From Tetradesmus obliquus (Eukaryota; Chlorophyta; Chlorophyceae; Sphaeropleales; Scenedesmaceae), in assembly GCA_030272155.1 (NCBI GenBank), contig CP126192.1:4312501-4376500 (forward strand): a stretch of 64,000 nt of DNA, given 5' to 3'. Position 1 is the stretch's first letter, and the number at the start of each line of letters is the position of its first letter. This document shows, piece by piece, positions 13,801 to 25,800 of this stretch. The position numbers and the translations under genes are program-made. The notes under the pieces are model-generated. The model ran no database searches and was not told the origin of the DNA. It worked only from the letters and a program-made list of their open reading frames with translations.

Positions 13801-16800
13801 CAGGACGCAGCAGTGTATGCAGCGCAGCAGAAGACTGGCGTTGCAGCAGGCAGCCAGGCAATGATGGGCTACCAAGCTGAAAGGAGCAGCAGCGCTGCTG
13901 GTCTGTATGGTGGCATTGGAGTATCAGGCAGCATTTGCAATGCCAGGCTGCTGGAGGTGCTGCCGCCAGCGACAGCTACAGCTGCTCAGCCGCTGCAGCT
14001 TGTGCCGTCGCCTCGTGGTGCGTTCAGCAGCCTGGTGCCCCGCGCTGTGCAGCTGCAGGGGCTGCCAGCAGGGCAGGTGGGGGTGCGGGTGGCAGCAGTG
14101 GGCATCAACTTCAGGGACGTGCTCAACGTGCTGGGCATGTACCCGGGAGACCCCGGCGCACCAGGCAGCGACGTGGCAGGTGTAGTGGTGGCTGCCAGCA
14201 GCAGCAGCAGCTTGCAGCCAGGGCAGGCAGTGTTTGGGCTGTCAGTGGGTGCACTGGGCACAGCAGTGGCCTGCTCAGAGCAGACACTGGTGGCCATGCC
14301 TCCCTGCCTGTCCTACGAGGCAGCCTCCAGCATGCCCACTGTGTTCATCACTGCGCAGATGGTAATGGGAGCGGTGACAGGCTTGCAGCCAGGCGAGCGT
14401 GTGCTGGTGCACGCAGCTGCTGGCGGTGTTGGCCTGGCTGCAGCGCAGGTGCTTCGCGTGCTGGGTGCTGTGCCGGTTGCCACTGCTGGCAGCCCCTCCA
14501 AGCGCAGCCTGCTGCGCTCCCTGGGTGTGCAGCATGTGGTTGGCTCGCGTGACACCCAGTTTGTGGGCCCCCTGGCGTGCCTTGGCGGCGTTGATGTGGT
14601 GCTGAACAGCCTGACCTCCCCGGGCATGCTGGGCGGCAGCCTGTCAGTGCTGCGGCGTGGTGGGCGCTTTGTGGAGATCGGCAAGAGGGACATCTGGGCA
14701 CCAGCAGCGGCAGCAGCTGAGCGGCCTGACGTTGCGTACAGCCTGCTTGCTGTGGACTTCCTGCCTGATGAGGGTGTGCAGTCTGCACTGCAGCGGGTGG
14801 CAGCAGGCGTTGCAGCTGGCCAGCTGGCCCCGCTGCCAACAGTCAGCTACAGCCTCAGCTCAGCAGCAGCAGCGCTGCGCCAGATGAGCCAGGCGCGGCA
14901 TGTTGGCAAGGTGGTGGTGACCAACAGCCGACCCAGCCAGCCCTGCCATGCAATTGGGCGTGTGCTTGTGACAGGTGGCCTGGGTGCTCTGGGCACACTG
15001 GTGGCTCAGTGGCTGGCAGGCAACAGCGTGCGACAGCTGCACTTGCTGGGCAGGTCAGGCAAGGTGCCGGCAGGGTCAAGCATTGAGCAGCTGTTGAGCA
15101 ACAGCTGCAGCCAGGTGATAGTCAGCCAGTGTGATGCTGGCTTCAGTGAGGACCTGGCAGCAGTGCTGGGCAGCAGCAGGCAGCTGCTGCCTGTTGAGGC
15201 GATCATTCATGCAGGCGGTGTGTTGGCAGACGCCACACTGCAGCAGCAGAAGCTGCAGAGTGTGCGGCAGGTGTCAGCCGCCAAGCTGTCACCTGTGGCT
15301 GCATTCAACCTGGTCAGCCAGCAGCAGCCAGTGCGCAGCATTGTGCACTTCAGCAGTGTTGCCAGCCTGCTGGGTTCTCCTGGCCAGGCCAACTACGCAG
15401 CAGCCAATGCAGGGCTGGACGCTGCTGCTGGTGCGGCACAGCTGGCAGGTATCCCTGCGGTGTCTGTGCAGTGGGGTGCGTGGGCTGGCGGCGGCATGGC
15501 TGCTGCTGACGCGCAGACTGCCGCGCGTGTTAAGCGCATGGGCATGAGCCTCGTCAGCGCAGCAGCAGGATTGGCGGCACTGGAGGCAGCCTTATCCACC
15601 ATCACAGCAACCCCCAGCACTGCCCCTCAGGCAGCAGCAGCACTGGCAGCTGTTCCGTTCAACTGGTCTGCATTCATGCCACGTCAGCAAGGCGGCCCAG
15701 CTGAGTCCCTACTCAGTGAGTTTGCCGGAGCAGCAGCTCCTGCCATTGCCAAGGCTGGCAGGCCAGCGCGCAGGCGCAGAGCAGCAGCAGCACAGCCACG
15801 TGCAGCAGCAGCAGCAGCTTCTGAGGCTCTTGCGGCTCAGGTGTCGGATGCAGTGGCAGGTATTTTGGGGCGCAGCGTGGGTGGTGATGAGCCGCTGGTG
15901 GCTGCTGGGCTGGACTCCCTGGGGTCGGTGGAGCTGCGGAATTCGCTGCAGGTGCGCAGGGTTCAGAGTGCTGAAGTTTGCATGTTGTAGGGTGCTGGAC
16001 TCATGCACACTTGACAGCTGCTGGTGGCGAGTAGCGCCTGCTGGCAGCTGCAGGGCCAGTCAAGCAGTGCTATACCTTCCTGAACCTCAATGTGTTGAAA
16101 GTATGCTTAATGTCGTGGTGCTGAAAGTATGCCATGCATGCAGCTAACGACTCAACCAACTTCGTTCTCCGGTGCCATGCTGTGCCATGCCGTGCAGGGG
16201 AGTCTGCGTGTGGAGCTGCCGGCGACACTGGTGAGCTGCACAAGCTGTGCAGGTTCTAGCTGGTTGACGATTACTGCAGCTGATATGTATGTTTGGCTTG
16301 ATAGGTGGATGGGATGCATGCTCTACATGCCATCTCTGCCAGTGGCAATGCCTTCATTTGCTTGCTTGCTGATTTACACGGTGCTACTCCTCACGCGCTG
16401 TTTCACGCAATGCATGGTTGCGCGCAGGTGTTTGACTACCCCTCAATTGACGCAATCACCCAGTTCATCAGCAGCATTGCTCCCGCAGCCCTGCCAGAGC
16501 AGGAAGAGGAGTTGCTCTCTGAAGAACAAGAAGAGGAGCCTGCAGCAGCACTGCCATCCGGCAGGGCCCTTGCTGGTATTGGCAGGGCACCAGCCGCAGC
16601 AGGCGCTGATGCTGCTGCTGTGCTGGTTGGTGTGACTGCTCTTGCTCAGCGCACCAGCTGCAATGCTGTGCTGGCACTGGAGGGCAGGGACGCCAGCGGG
16701 CGTGTGCCTTTTGGCCGCTGGGAGGTGGACAGGCAGCTGCAGGTGAGCTACACAATCCGCTATGTGTCCTTTACTCAATATCAATTTGTTTTTGTGTGCA

Positions 16801-19800
16801 ACATAGCCGCACCCCTGCATGGCCCATGCAGCAGTGAGCACCGCTGGTCTGTCAGCCTACAGGGAATCTGAGCTTTCCCCTACAGACAAGGCTGTGCACT
16901 GACACCTGCACAGCAGCAGCTTGAAGCAGGAACAATGTGGTGTTGCAAAGCATGCAATGTACACCGTCATCTAGATTATCTTGCGCCTATCTGCCTGCCT
17001 GACTACCTACCCACATGTTTGTGTGGCTGTACAGCTTGTGGAGGACCTGCCTGTGCAGTTTGGGGTCTTCCTGGACAGTGTGGACCTGTTTGATGCAGCT
17101 GCGTTCAGCATCAGCGCCCCTGAGGCAGCCCTGCTGGACCCACAGCAGCGCCTGCTGCTGGAGGCAGCAGCAGAGACCTTTGCCAGCGCCAGCAGCAGCA
17201 GCAACAGCAGCGCACTGCGCAGCGCCGGCAGCAACACTGGCGTTTTCATTGGCATTTCATCAATGGACTACAACAAGGTCTCAGTCAAGTACCTGGGTAG
17301 TGTGACGCCCTACACATCAACAGGAGCCAGCCTGTCAGTTGCAGCAGGGCGGCTGAGCTACAGCTTTGCACTGTCAGGCCCGTCAGTGGCTGTGGACACA
17401 GCCTGCTCATCGTCGCTGGTGGCTGCCAACAGTGCAGTGAATGCGCTGCAGCTGGGGCAGGCAGCAGCAGCGCTGGCTGGCGGCGTGAACCTGACCCTGT
17501 CACCTGACACGCCAGCTGCCTTCCAGAAAGCAGGTGGGTCAGCGTTATTGCACTTGCAGAGCGGCCAGGATTTGATGCTACACCAGCCTGACGAGGTCTG
17601 CATGTTTGCAGTGAGGACTGCAATACTTGCTGCTGCCGGTTGCATTACTAGAATGTGTTCTTGGAATTGGCGCTTTTAGAACTCTTCTGTCTTTTGGAAT
17701 GCAGGCATGCTGGCACCTGATGGCCGCTGCAAGACGCTGGATGCAGCAGCAGACGGCTACGTGAGGGGAGAGGCAGCTGGGCTCCTGCTGCTGCAAGCAA
17801 TTGACAGCAGCAGCAGCAGTACGGCCGCGCTTGGCCTGCTCGGCATTGTCCTGGGATCAGGCGTGAACCAGGATGGCAGGTCATCTGCCCTGACTGCTCC
17901 AAACGGCCCTGCTCAGCAGGCAGTCATTGCAAAGGCTCTGGCAGCAGCAGGCATGGAGGCACACCAGGTGACGCACGTTGTGGTGCAAGCTGTGGTGCAG
18001 CCATGCTGTGTTCACGTACTTCAAGTCTGCACACCTTGATGTGTGACTGCTGTGCTTTCTTGTCTGCTGTGCCATTTTCCCGCATGCCAACCAGCATTGA
18101 GAGATTGCATGTGCTGTGTGTGTTGCTGCCCTGCCACTGCAGGTTGATGTGCTGCAGATGCATGGCACTGGCACCAGCCTAGGTGAGTTTGTGGGAGTTA
18201 CATGAACAGCTTTGCATCGAGTGCTATTCCACCTGGTTGTGTGTGCTTTGTGTGCCTTATGTGTGTCACTCAATGTAAAAGGAAACGATCAAGCATGTTG
18301 CAGTAAGGCAGCAGTTGGTAAGGGCCAGGCAGTCTGTCTGTGCGTGTGTTGTTCTGCAAATGTACGCACCCTGTTTACTCTGCTTGCCCTCGCCGGCACC
18401 CTTGCAATGTGCAGGCGACCCTATTGAGGTTGGAGCAGCAGCAGCAGCGTATGGCCGCAGCAAGGCACGGACCGCCACAGCCCTGCCGCTTGCCATGATC
18501 ACCAGTAAGGCCAGCCTGGGCCATGCTGAGCCAGCAGCAGGCGTGGTGGGTGTGCTGCACTCCCTGCGGGCACTGCAGCAAGCTGCACTGCCGCCGCTGA
18601 TCCACTTGAGAAGCCTCAACCCCTTCGTGTCAGGAGCACTGGCACTCCCCGGCAGCAGCAGCAGCAGCAGCAGTGGAGGCAGCTTCCACTTGCCACGTCA
18701 GCTAGCACCCCGCACAGCAGGTGCTGGCAGTGTTGGCTTGTCAGCTGGTGTGAGCAGCTTTGCCTTCCAAGGTACCAATGCACACCTACTGCTGAGGGCC
18801 GCAAGAAAGGATGCAGCAGACATCGCCAGCTTGAGCAGCAGCAGCAGTGGCAGCAGCGGCAGCTGGCAGCGCAGCAGGCACTGGTTCATGGCTGCAGTGA
18901 ATCCGCTGCTGAGCAGGGTGCTGCGCGTGTGTCCTGCCGTGGCTCCTGCAAGGGGCATTGATGCAGTGCACTTCCAGGGCAGACTGGCATCACCCAGCAA
19001 TGCAGCCCTGCTGGGTAACATCTTGACCTTCAACAACACCATGGTGCTCCCGGCAGCAGCAGCCCTCATGGTGGCTGCTGCTGCAGTGGATTGCACCAGC
19101 ACCAGCAGCAGCCAGGCAGCTGTGCCTGAGGTGCTGATGCTGAATGCAGTGTTTGGCCAGCTGATGTGGCCGCAGGAGCACAGCGGGGCATTTGAGCTGA
19201 CTGTTGCGCTGCACGTAAAGCTGGGAGATGTAGCAGTGACAGGCAGCATCGGAGGCAGCAGCAGCAGCACAGTCATGGCAGCGTCCGTTGGGCGCACACC
19301 ACAGCCCACCGCGGCAGCAGCGCCAGCAGCAGGCAGCAGCAGCAGCCAGGTCCTGCCGGCATTCCTATGTGACATCATGAATGCAGCGCAGGCGCAGTAT
19401 GGCCAGCTGCCAAGCCCTGTTGTGATGGCGCAGGTGGCTTCTGCAGCATCAGCAAGAGCTGCAGGCATCACAAGTGCAGAGCTAGCAGCAGAGCCGGCAG
19501 TGGCAGCAGTGCTGCAGCTAGAGGCCAGCTGGATGCTGCCATATGTGGCTGGCATCAATCAGCCGGGTTTAGCGCAGAGCATTGAGTCAGCTATCCTAAA
19601 CCCTCGTGGTTTTGGGCCCGATGGTACAGTGGACCTGGTAGATCCTGACATGCCAGACCCTGCTACAGGTCTGCATGCACACAACTTCTGGCTGCGCAGC
19701 CCCACAACCACAATGCAGCTGCAAGGCCTGGCTTACATCAGCTTGGCAGACTTGGCTGCACAGCAGCAGCAGCCGGCACCTGCAGCAGCTCCTGCAGCTG

Positions 19801-22800
19801 CTGCACCTATGCCAGCAGCACCTGTGCAGGCAACAGCAGCTGCTTCAGGGATGGATGCTGGGCGCTTTGTGCGAGGCATGACATACAGGCCGCTGTCAGA
19901 GGCACTGGGAGCAGCCATGCCGCCGCAGCCGCCAGCAGCAGAGATGGAGGAGAAGCGCTATATGTATGCAGTGGAGTGGGTGGCAGCAGCTCCTGCAGAT
20001 GCAACAGCAGTTGCTGCAGGTGCTTGCTCACCTGGGGTGCAGCTGCTGTCGCAGGGCCGCTTTGAGCAGCAGGCACTTCAGGTGCTTCAGGGGATGCAGC
20101 ACAGCCAGGCAACAGCCCTTCAGATGACCACTAGCAGTGCATTTGCTGCTGCCTTCGCAGCAGCACCAGCACCTGCGCGTGGGTCAGCAGCTGGCATGCC
20201 GTGGGCAATGCTGCGCAGTGCAGCACTGGAGAACCCCGCTTGGCAGTTGACAGCAGCTGATGAAGCAGCACAGCCAGAAACCTGCAGCTTCAGTGTCCTG
20301 CCAGCAGGCGCAGCTGCGTTACCCGGTGCAGCAGATGAGCAGCATTTGTACGGCAACACAAGTATCGGCAATGCGCTCTACACAGCGAAGCTGATTAGGG
20401 CGCCAACAGCAGCAGCAACAGCGGCAGCTGGGAGTACTGCAAGTACATCTGCAGGAGCAGCAATGCTGCTGGACGCTGCTGCCAGGCGTGGTACATACAT
20501 CATCACAGGAGGTGGCGGTGCAGTGGGTGTGGTGGTGGCACGCTGGCTTGCTGTGCAGCTGAAGGTGCAGCACATCCACTTTGTGAGCAGGGGCGGCACA
20601 CTGCCAGCTGACATGGCAGGCCTGCTGGCAGGCAGCAGCAGCAGCAGCGAAGATGATGCCCTGATGATCACTGCCTGCAAGGGAGATGTCAGCACAGCAG
20701 AGGATGCTACCATGGTCTGCAGAAGCAGTAGCAGCACTTGGCGGCTACCTATCCGGGGGCTCATGCACGCGGCAGGCGTCTTGCAGGATGGCCTGATTGC
20801 CAACCAAACCCTCGGCAGCTTGCGTGCAGTGCTGGGTCCGAAGACAGCAGCAGCACAGCACCTGCTGCAGCAGCTGCAGAGCCAGCCAGTTGCAGCGCAT
20901 GTCCTCTTCAGCAGTGTTGCCAGCCTGCTGGGTTCTCCTGGCCAGGCCAACTACGCAGCAGCCAATGCAGGGCTGGACGGTGCTGCTGGTGCGGCAGCTG
21001 CCACTGGCTTGCCGTGTGTCAGCGTGCAGTATGGTGCATGGGCGGGCTCTGGCATGGCTGGGAGGGATGCTCAGACAGCAGCTAGGGCAGCCCGGCTTGG
21101 CATTGGCATGCTACAGCCTGATCAGGCACTGGCTGCACTGTCACAGGCAGTAGCAACGGCAAAGGGTGCGCCACGTGGTGGTGCCTCGGTGCTGGCAGCG
21201 GTGCCAATCACCTGGCGCACTTTCCTGGCAAAGCTGCAGCAGCAGCCACCTAGCAGCTTCTTCAGCAACTTTGCTGAACAGCTGCCAGCAGCAGCAGCTG
21301 CAGCAGTGACAAGTGCGCAGCAAGCAGCGGCTGCAGTGCCTGCAGTGGCAGCCCCAGTCATTGACACAGCAGCTGTGCATGAGCAGGCCGCAGAGGCAGT
21401 GTCAGAGGCAGTCAGCACCATCTTGGGCACTGAGGTGAGGCATGTGAGCTGGTGCAGGAGCAATTTCCAATGACGCCAAGGTGCTGGTACATATATGCAC
21501 ACAGTTGGTACTCTTGCCTACCCCTGCCATAAAGAATCGTGCACATGTCAAGACCACTGTGTCACTTGCTATGTAGGATCGCATGGGCCTAGCGCTCACA
21601 CAGTGTTTGCCCCACCGCTTGCCCTGCGACAGGTGTCACCTGATGAGCCGTTGATGGCAGCTGGCCTGGACTCCCTGGGGGCAGTGGAGCTGCGCAACAT
21701 GCTGCAGGATGCGCTGGCGGTGCGCCTGCCAAGCACAGTCGTCATTGATTACCCCACAGTCAACGCCCTGACTGGCTACCTTGCACAGCAGCTGGCAGGA
21801 ACAGCAGCAGCAGCAGCTGCGCAGCCGGCAGTGGCAGCAGCCGTAGCCAGGGAGCGTGGGCTGGTGGCAGCACCAGCAGCTGCTGCTGGTGGGCTTCCGA
21901 GCAGTGCACTGGCAGTGCTGGCTGCTGCTGAGCGTACCCCTGCAGCAGCTTTGGAGTGGGATGCTGTTGCTGGTGTGGATGCTGTTGGACTGGTGCCCCT
22001 GAGCCGCTGGGACATTGAGTCACCTGCTTCATTCAGCACCGCTGCAAGGTACGGCAACTGCAAACATGAGGAAACAGACTCAAATCCGCTGCCTGGACAT
22101 GCTACCAGCCATCCCGATGCTGCCGTCCCAGGGCAAGCTGTGAGTGGCTGGCCCTACTTTCCCTGCACTGTGCACACATGCTGCTTGTGATGCTTGAGCC
22201 TCTGATCAACATTCCTGTTCATTCCCAATTGTGAGATATCTGATGCATGGTTGTGTGTGCTGCAGGTTTGGCGCCTTCCTGCCTGATGTGGCCAGCTTTG
22301 ACACAACCCTGCTGGGCATCAGCATGGCTGAAGCACTGCTGGTGGACCCGCAGCAGCGGCTGCTGCTGGAAGCGGCAGCAGAGGCGCTGCTCACAGCAGC
22401 CAGCAGCAGCAGCAGCCGCCGCCTGCAGCAGCAAGGGTTTGCAGGCAGCAGCACAGGAGTGTACCTCGGCATTGCATCATCAGACTATGGCAGCTTAGTG
22501 CGTAGCTTCACGCCAGCTGGCGCATACCATGCTACCGCCAATGCACTCAGTGTGGCAGCAGGCAGGTTCAGCTACACCTTTGCACTGTCAGGGCCAGCTG
22601 TGTCAGTTGACACAGCGTGCTCAGCCTCTTTAGTGGCGCTGCACATGGCCAAGTCAGGCATTGCAGAGCACCTCGGAGCAGCTGGCAGTGCTGCACCTGC
22701 TGCAGCACTAGTAGGTGGTGTGCATGTGCAAGCCACATCAACCTCTACCAGCTATGTGTGGGTAGCAGGCATGCTAACACCATCAGGCAGATGCCAAGTG

Positions 22801-25800
22801 CTAGATGCGGATGCAGACGGGTATGTCCGGGGTGAAGCAGTGCACGTGCTGCTTGTGTCTTCTGCTGCTATGGCAGCAGCCACAGCGCAGCAGGCAGAGG
22901 CAGTCATCCTAGGGTCTGCCATCAACCAAGACGGTCGCAGCAGCAGCTTGACGGCGCCCAACGGTCCAGCGCAGCAGGAGGTGCTGCGCGCAGCGCTGGC
23001 GGACGCGGGGCTGGCGCCAACAGCAGCACATGTGCTGTCGCTTCATGGCACTGGCACTCCACTGGGTGAGCCGTCAACCAGGTTTAGGTAGCTGTCGGCA
23101 ATCTGTACGACGTTGAACAAATCATATGTTTGGTTGTGTTGCAGCAAGTAACTGCGTTGAGTGGTGGTGCACCGCATCCGTACTTGTCAAAGGCTTGATG
23201 CTGTGCCAAAACCCTGCTGGGAACAGCCCGCCTTGTCCTACATGTTGCCTTCTTGCCACGCGCTGCGCTGATGCCTCCCCTCCTCCTGCTGCTGCTGCTG
23301 CTGCCGTAGGCGACCCTGTGGAGATCAACGCAGCCTCAGATGTGTTGGTTGCAGGCCAGCCCAGGCAGCAGCCTCTGGCTCTGCTGGCCAGCAAGTCCTG
23401 GGTGGGACACGGAGAGCCAGCAGCAGGCCTAGTAGCAGTGCAGCACGCAGCATATGCAGCAGCACAGCACCTGAGGCTGCCCATTCTGCACCTCAGAACC
23501 CTCAACCCTTACATAACAGGCATCTGGGAGATGCTGCCGCAGCAGGCAGCTGGCACCGGCATGGCAGCCGCAATGCAGGGCGCGCCGCTGCCGCTGTCTG
23601 GTACAGAGCCAGCTGTGATCAGCAGCACCTCATCGTTTGCCTTCATGGGGACGAATGCACATACTATCATACGCACTACAGCACCCAGCAGTGCAGTCAG
23701 CACCAGCAGCGCAGGTGATGCGAGCAAGGTGGCATGGGTGCATGCAGCAGCCTGGGTGGCACCCAATGTGCGGCTGCTGGCGCGTGTGGCGCTGCCGCCA
23801 GGGCAGCCTGGCGAGGTGCTGCTGCAGGCTGACTTGGCAGCACCTCAGCTCAGCTACATCTGGGACCATCAGGTGGGGGGCTCTGGCTGCTGCATCTGCT
23901 GCTGCTGCTGGTAGTGGTCGAGTATGTCCGGGTTGCTTGTGTGTGCACCTGGATGCTGCTGTTGATTTGCGCCCAGCATGTTTTGGCGGTCAGCTCAGCA
24001 TATGCCTGCTCATGTTGCACTGGCTGGTTGTTTCGTCTGTTCCGTGCATGCCTGACAAGTTGTTGTGGTCTGCATGTACCACTGTGTGTGTACAGGTTGC
24101 TGGATCTATCATCTTCCCTGGTGCTGGCTATTTCATGGCAGCAGCAGCAGCAGCAAGCATGCTGCTGCCAGCCGGCCCAGCAGCAGCTGCTCACCAGCTG
24201 GCCCTCAGTAGCCTCACCATCCCTGCCCCTCTGGTACTTCCAAGTCTAGCAGCAGTCAACCAGAGTGCAGCGAGCCAGCAGCTGCCAACACTTGAAGTGA
24301 GGGTCAGCATTGCTGCAGGCACCCTGCAGATCAGCTCACACAACCCTAGCACGGGAGCAAGGCTGGTGCACGTCAACAGTGGTGTGGCTGTGGTGCAAGC
24401 AGATCGTGGCAGCAGCAGCAGCACGCTTAATGCCAGAGCAGCAGCCTTCCTTAGCAGCTTGGTGGCAGCACCAGCAGCGGCAGCAGCAGCAGTGGGAGCG
24501 CCGGAGTTTGTGGCAGGCGCTACAGCTGGTGTGTCTGCAGCAGATCACAATGATGGCTGTGACCTGGATGTGGGTCTGTTTGACAGCTGGCTGCAGCTGG
24601 GTCAGGTGTTCATTCTGGATCGCATGGCAGCAGGAGGTGTGTATGTGCCCACTGGTGTAGAGCTCATGCTGCTGCCGTTGGCAGCAGCTGGCAGGCAGGA
24701 CATGCTTGCATATGCGCAGCCATGTGCTGATGCAGTAGCGCCAGCAGCAGTGAGCAGGCAGGCTGTGAGTGACTTTAGCTTGGCTGCAGCAGCGGGCGCT
24801 GCAGCAGTGTGCAGCATCAAGCGCATGACAGCTAGGCCCATCACGCAGGCTGCTGCAGTGACAGCAGCGGCAGCGGCAACCACTGCAGAACGAGCAGCAG
24901 CCGAGGCACCTGAGATGATGTACAGTGTGCAGTGGCAGGCAGTAGATGCTGAGGATGCAGTGCCAGCAGCAGCAGCAGATGCCTTTGCGCTGCATCTGCA
25001 GGACGTTGCAGCCACAGCCCCAGTTGCTGGTGCTGCAGCAGCAGTCGCGGCTCTTCAGGGCTTGCTGCTGCAAGGTCAGCAGCGTGCGGTGCAGCTAGCA
25101 GGCTGGGACGGACCTAGCTTTGCAGGTGCAGAGGCACTGGCTGTGCCGGCACCTGTTGCTACTCACAGCTTCCTTGGCCCAGCTGCTGCCATGGTGCGCA
25201 CTGTAGCGCTAGAGCAGCAGGAGCTACAGCTGTCCGTCAGCAGCAGCAGCGCATACGGCGCTGCAGCTGCAGGCACCAGCCTGCTTGCTGGTTCCCCAGC
25301 AGCAGCTGGCGCCGATGTGTTTGGCGAGCACAGCACTGCTGGTGCAGTGTACCAGCCACGGCTGCTGCCAGCAGCAGCAGTGGCAGTGCCCCACAGCTTC
25401 CAGTTGTTGCCTGATGTGCGGGGTTCACTGGATGCGCTGAACCGCGTGCCAGTCAGCAGCTGGAAGCGTGCTGCGGGTGACGCTGAGGTGCTTGTGAAGG
25501 TGGCAGCAGTGGGCATCAACTTCAGGGACGTGCTCAACGTTCTGGGCATGTACCCGGGAGACCCGGGCGCACCAGGTGAGACAGTGCAGCTACCACAGCA
25601 GTCTGGTGCTCATGTGATCTCACCATGCAGCACTCTTTGCTATGCAACCGCTGTAAAGCAGCTGACGAGTCGGCTCAGCCATTTGTCTCTAATGACACCA
25701 AGCAGTGCCATTTGTCTTTTGCATATCGTTATGTGGTACTGCTGTCGATGTATGCCTTGCACACACCCTCTCTGCCATGGCCACTTCCCCTGCAGGCTCT

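Larger units (their letters stand above)
10200..16490 (+). other. PKS module 2: KS, DH, ER, KR, ACP (fully reducing)
   Basis: KS2 (about 10230-12500) has its nucleophile Cys at 10971-10973 in DTACSSSL, then [13 protein letters not shown] and [10 protein letters not shown], ending in [16 protein letters not shown] motif leads into DH (about 12620-13440; HxxxGxxxxP in [12 protein letters not shown], Asp in LLDCALQL). ER is at about 13990-14925 and KR at about 14950-15670. The ACP (15830-16480) carries [14 protein letters not shown] and is interrupted by two introns that leave a 33-nt microexon, 16198-16230 ([11 protein letters not shown]). The domain length matches its sister ACPs only if this microexon is included. 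The module is expected to extend and fully reduce. ER and the first half of KR are near duplicates of module 0. Confidence 0.9.
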
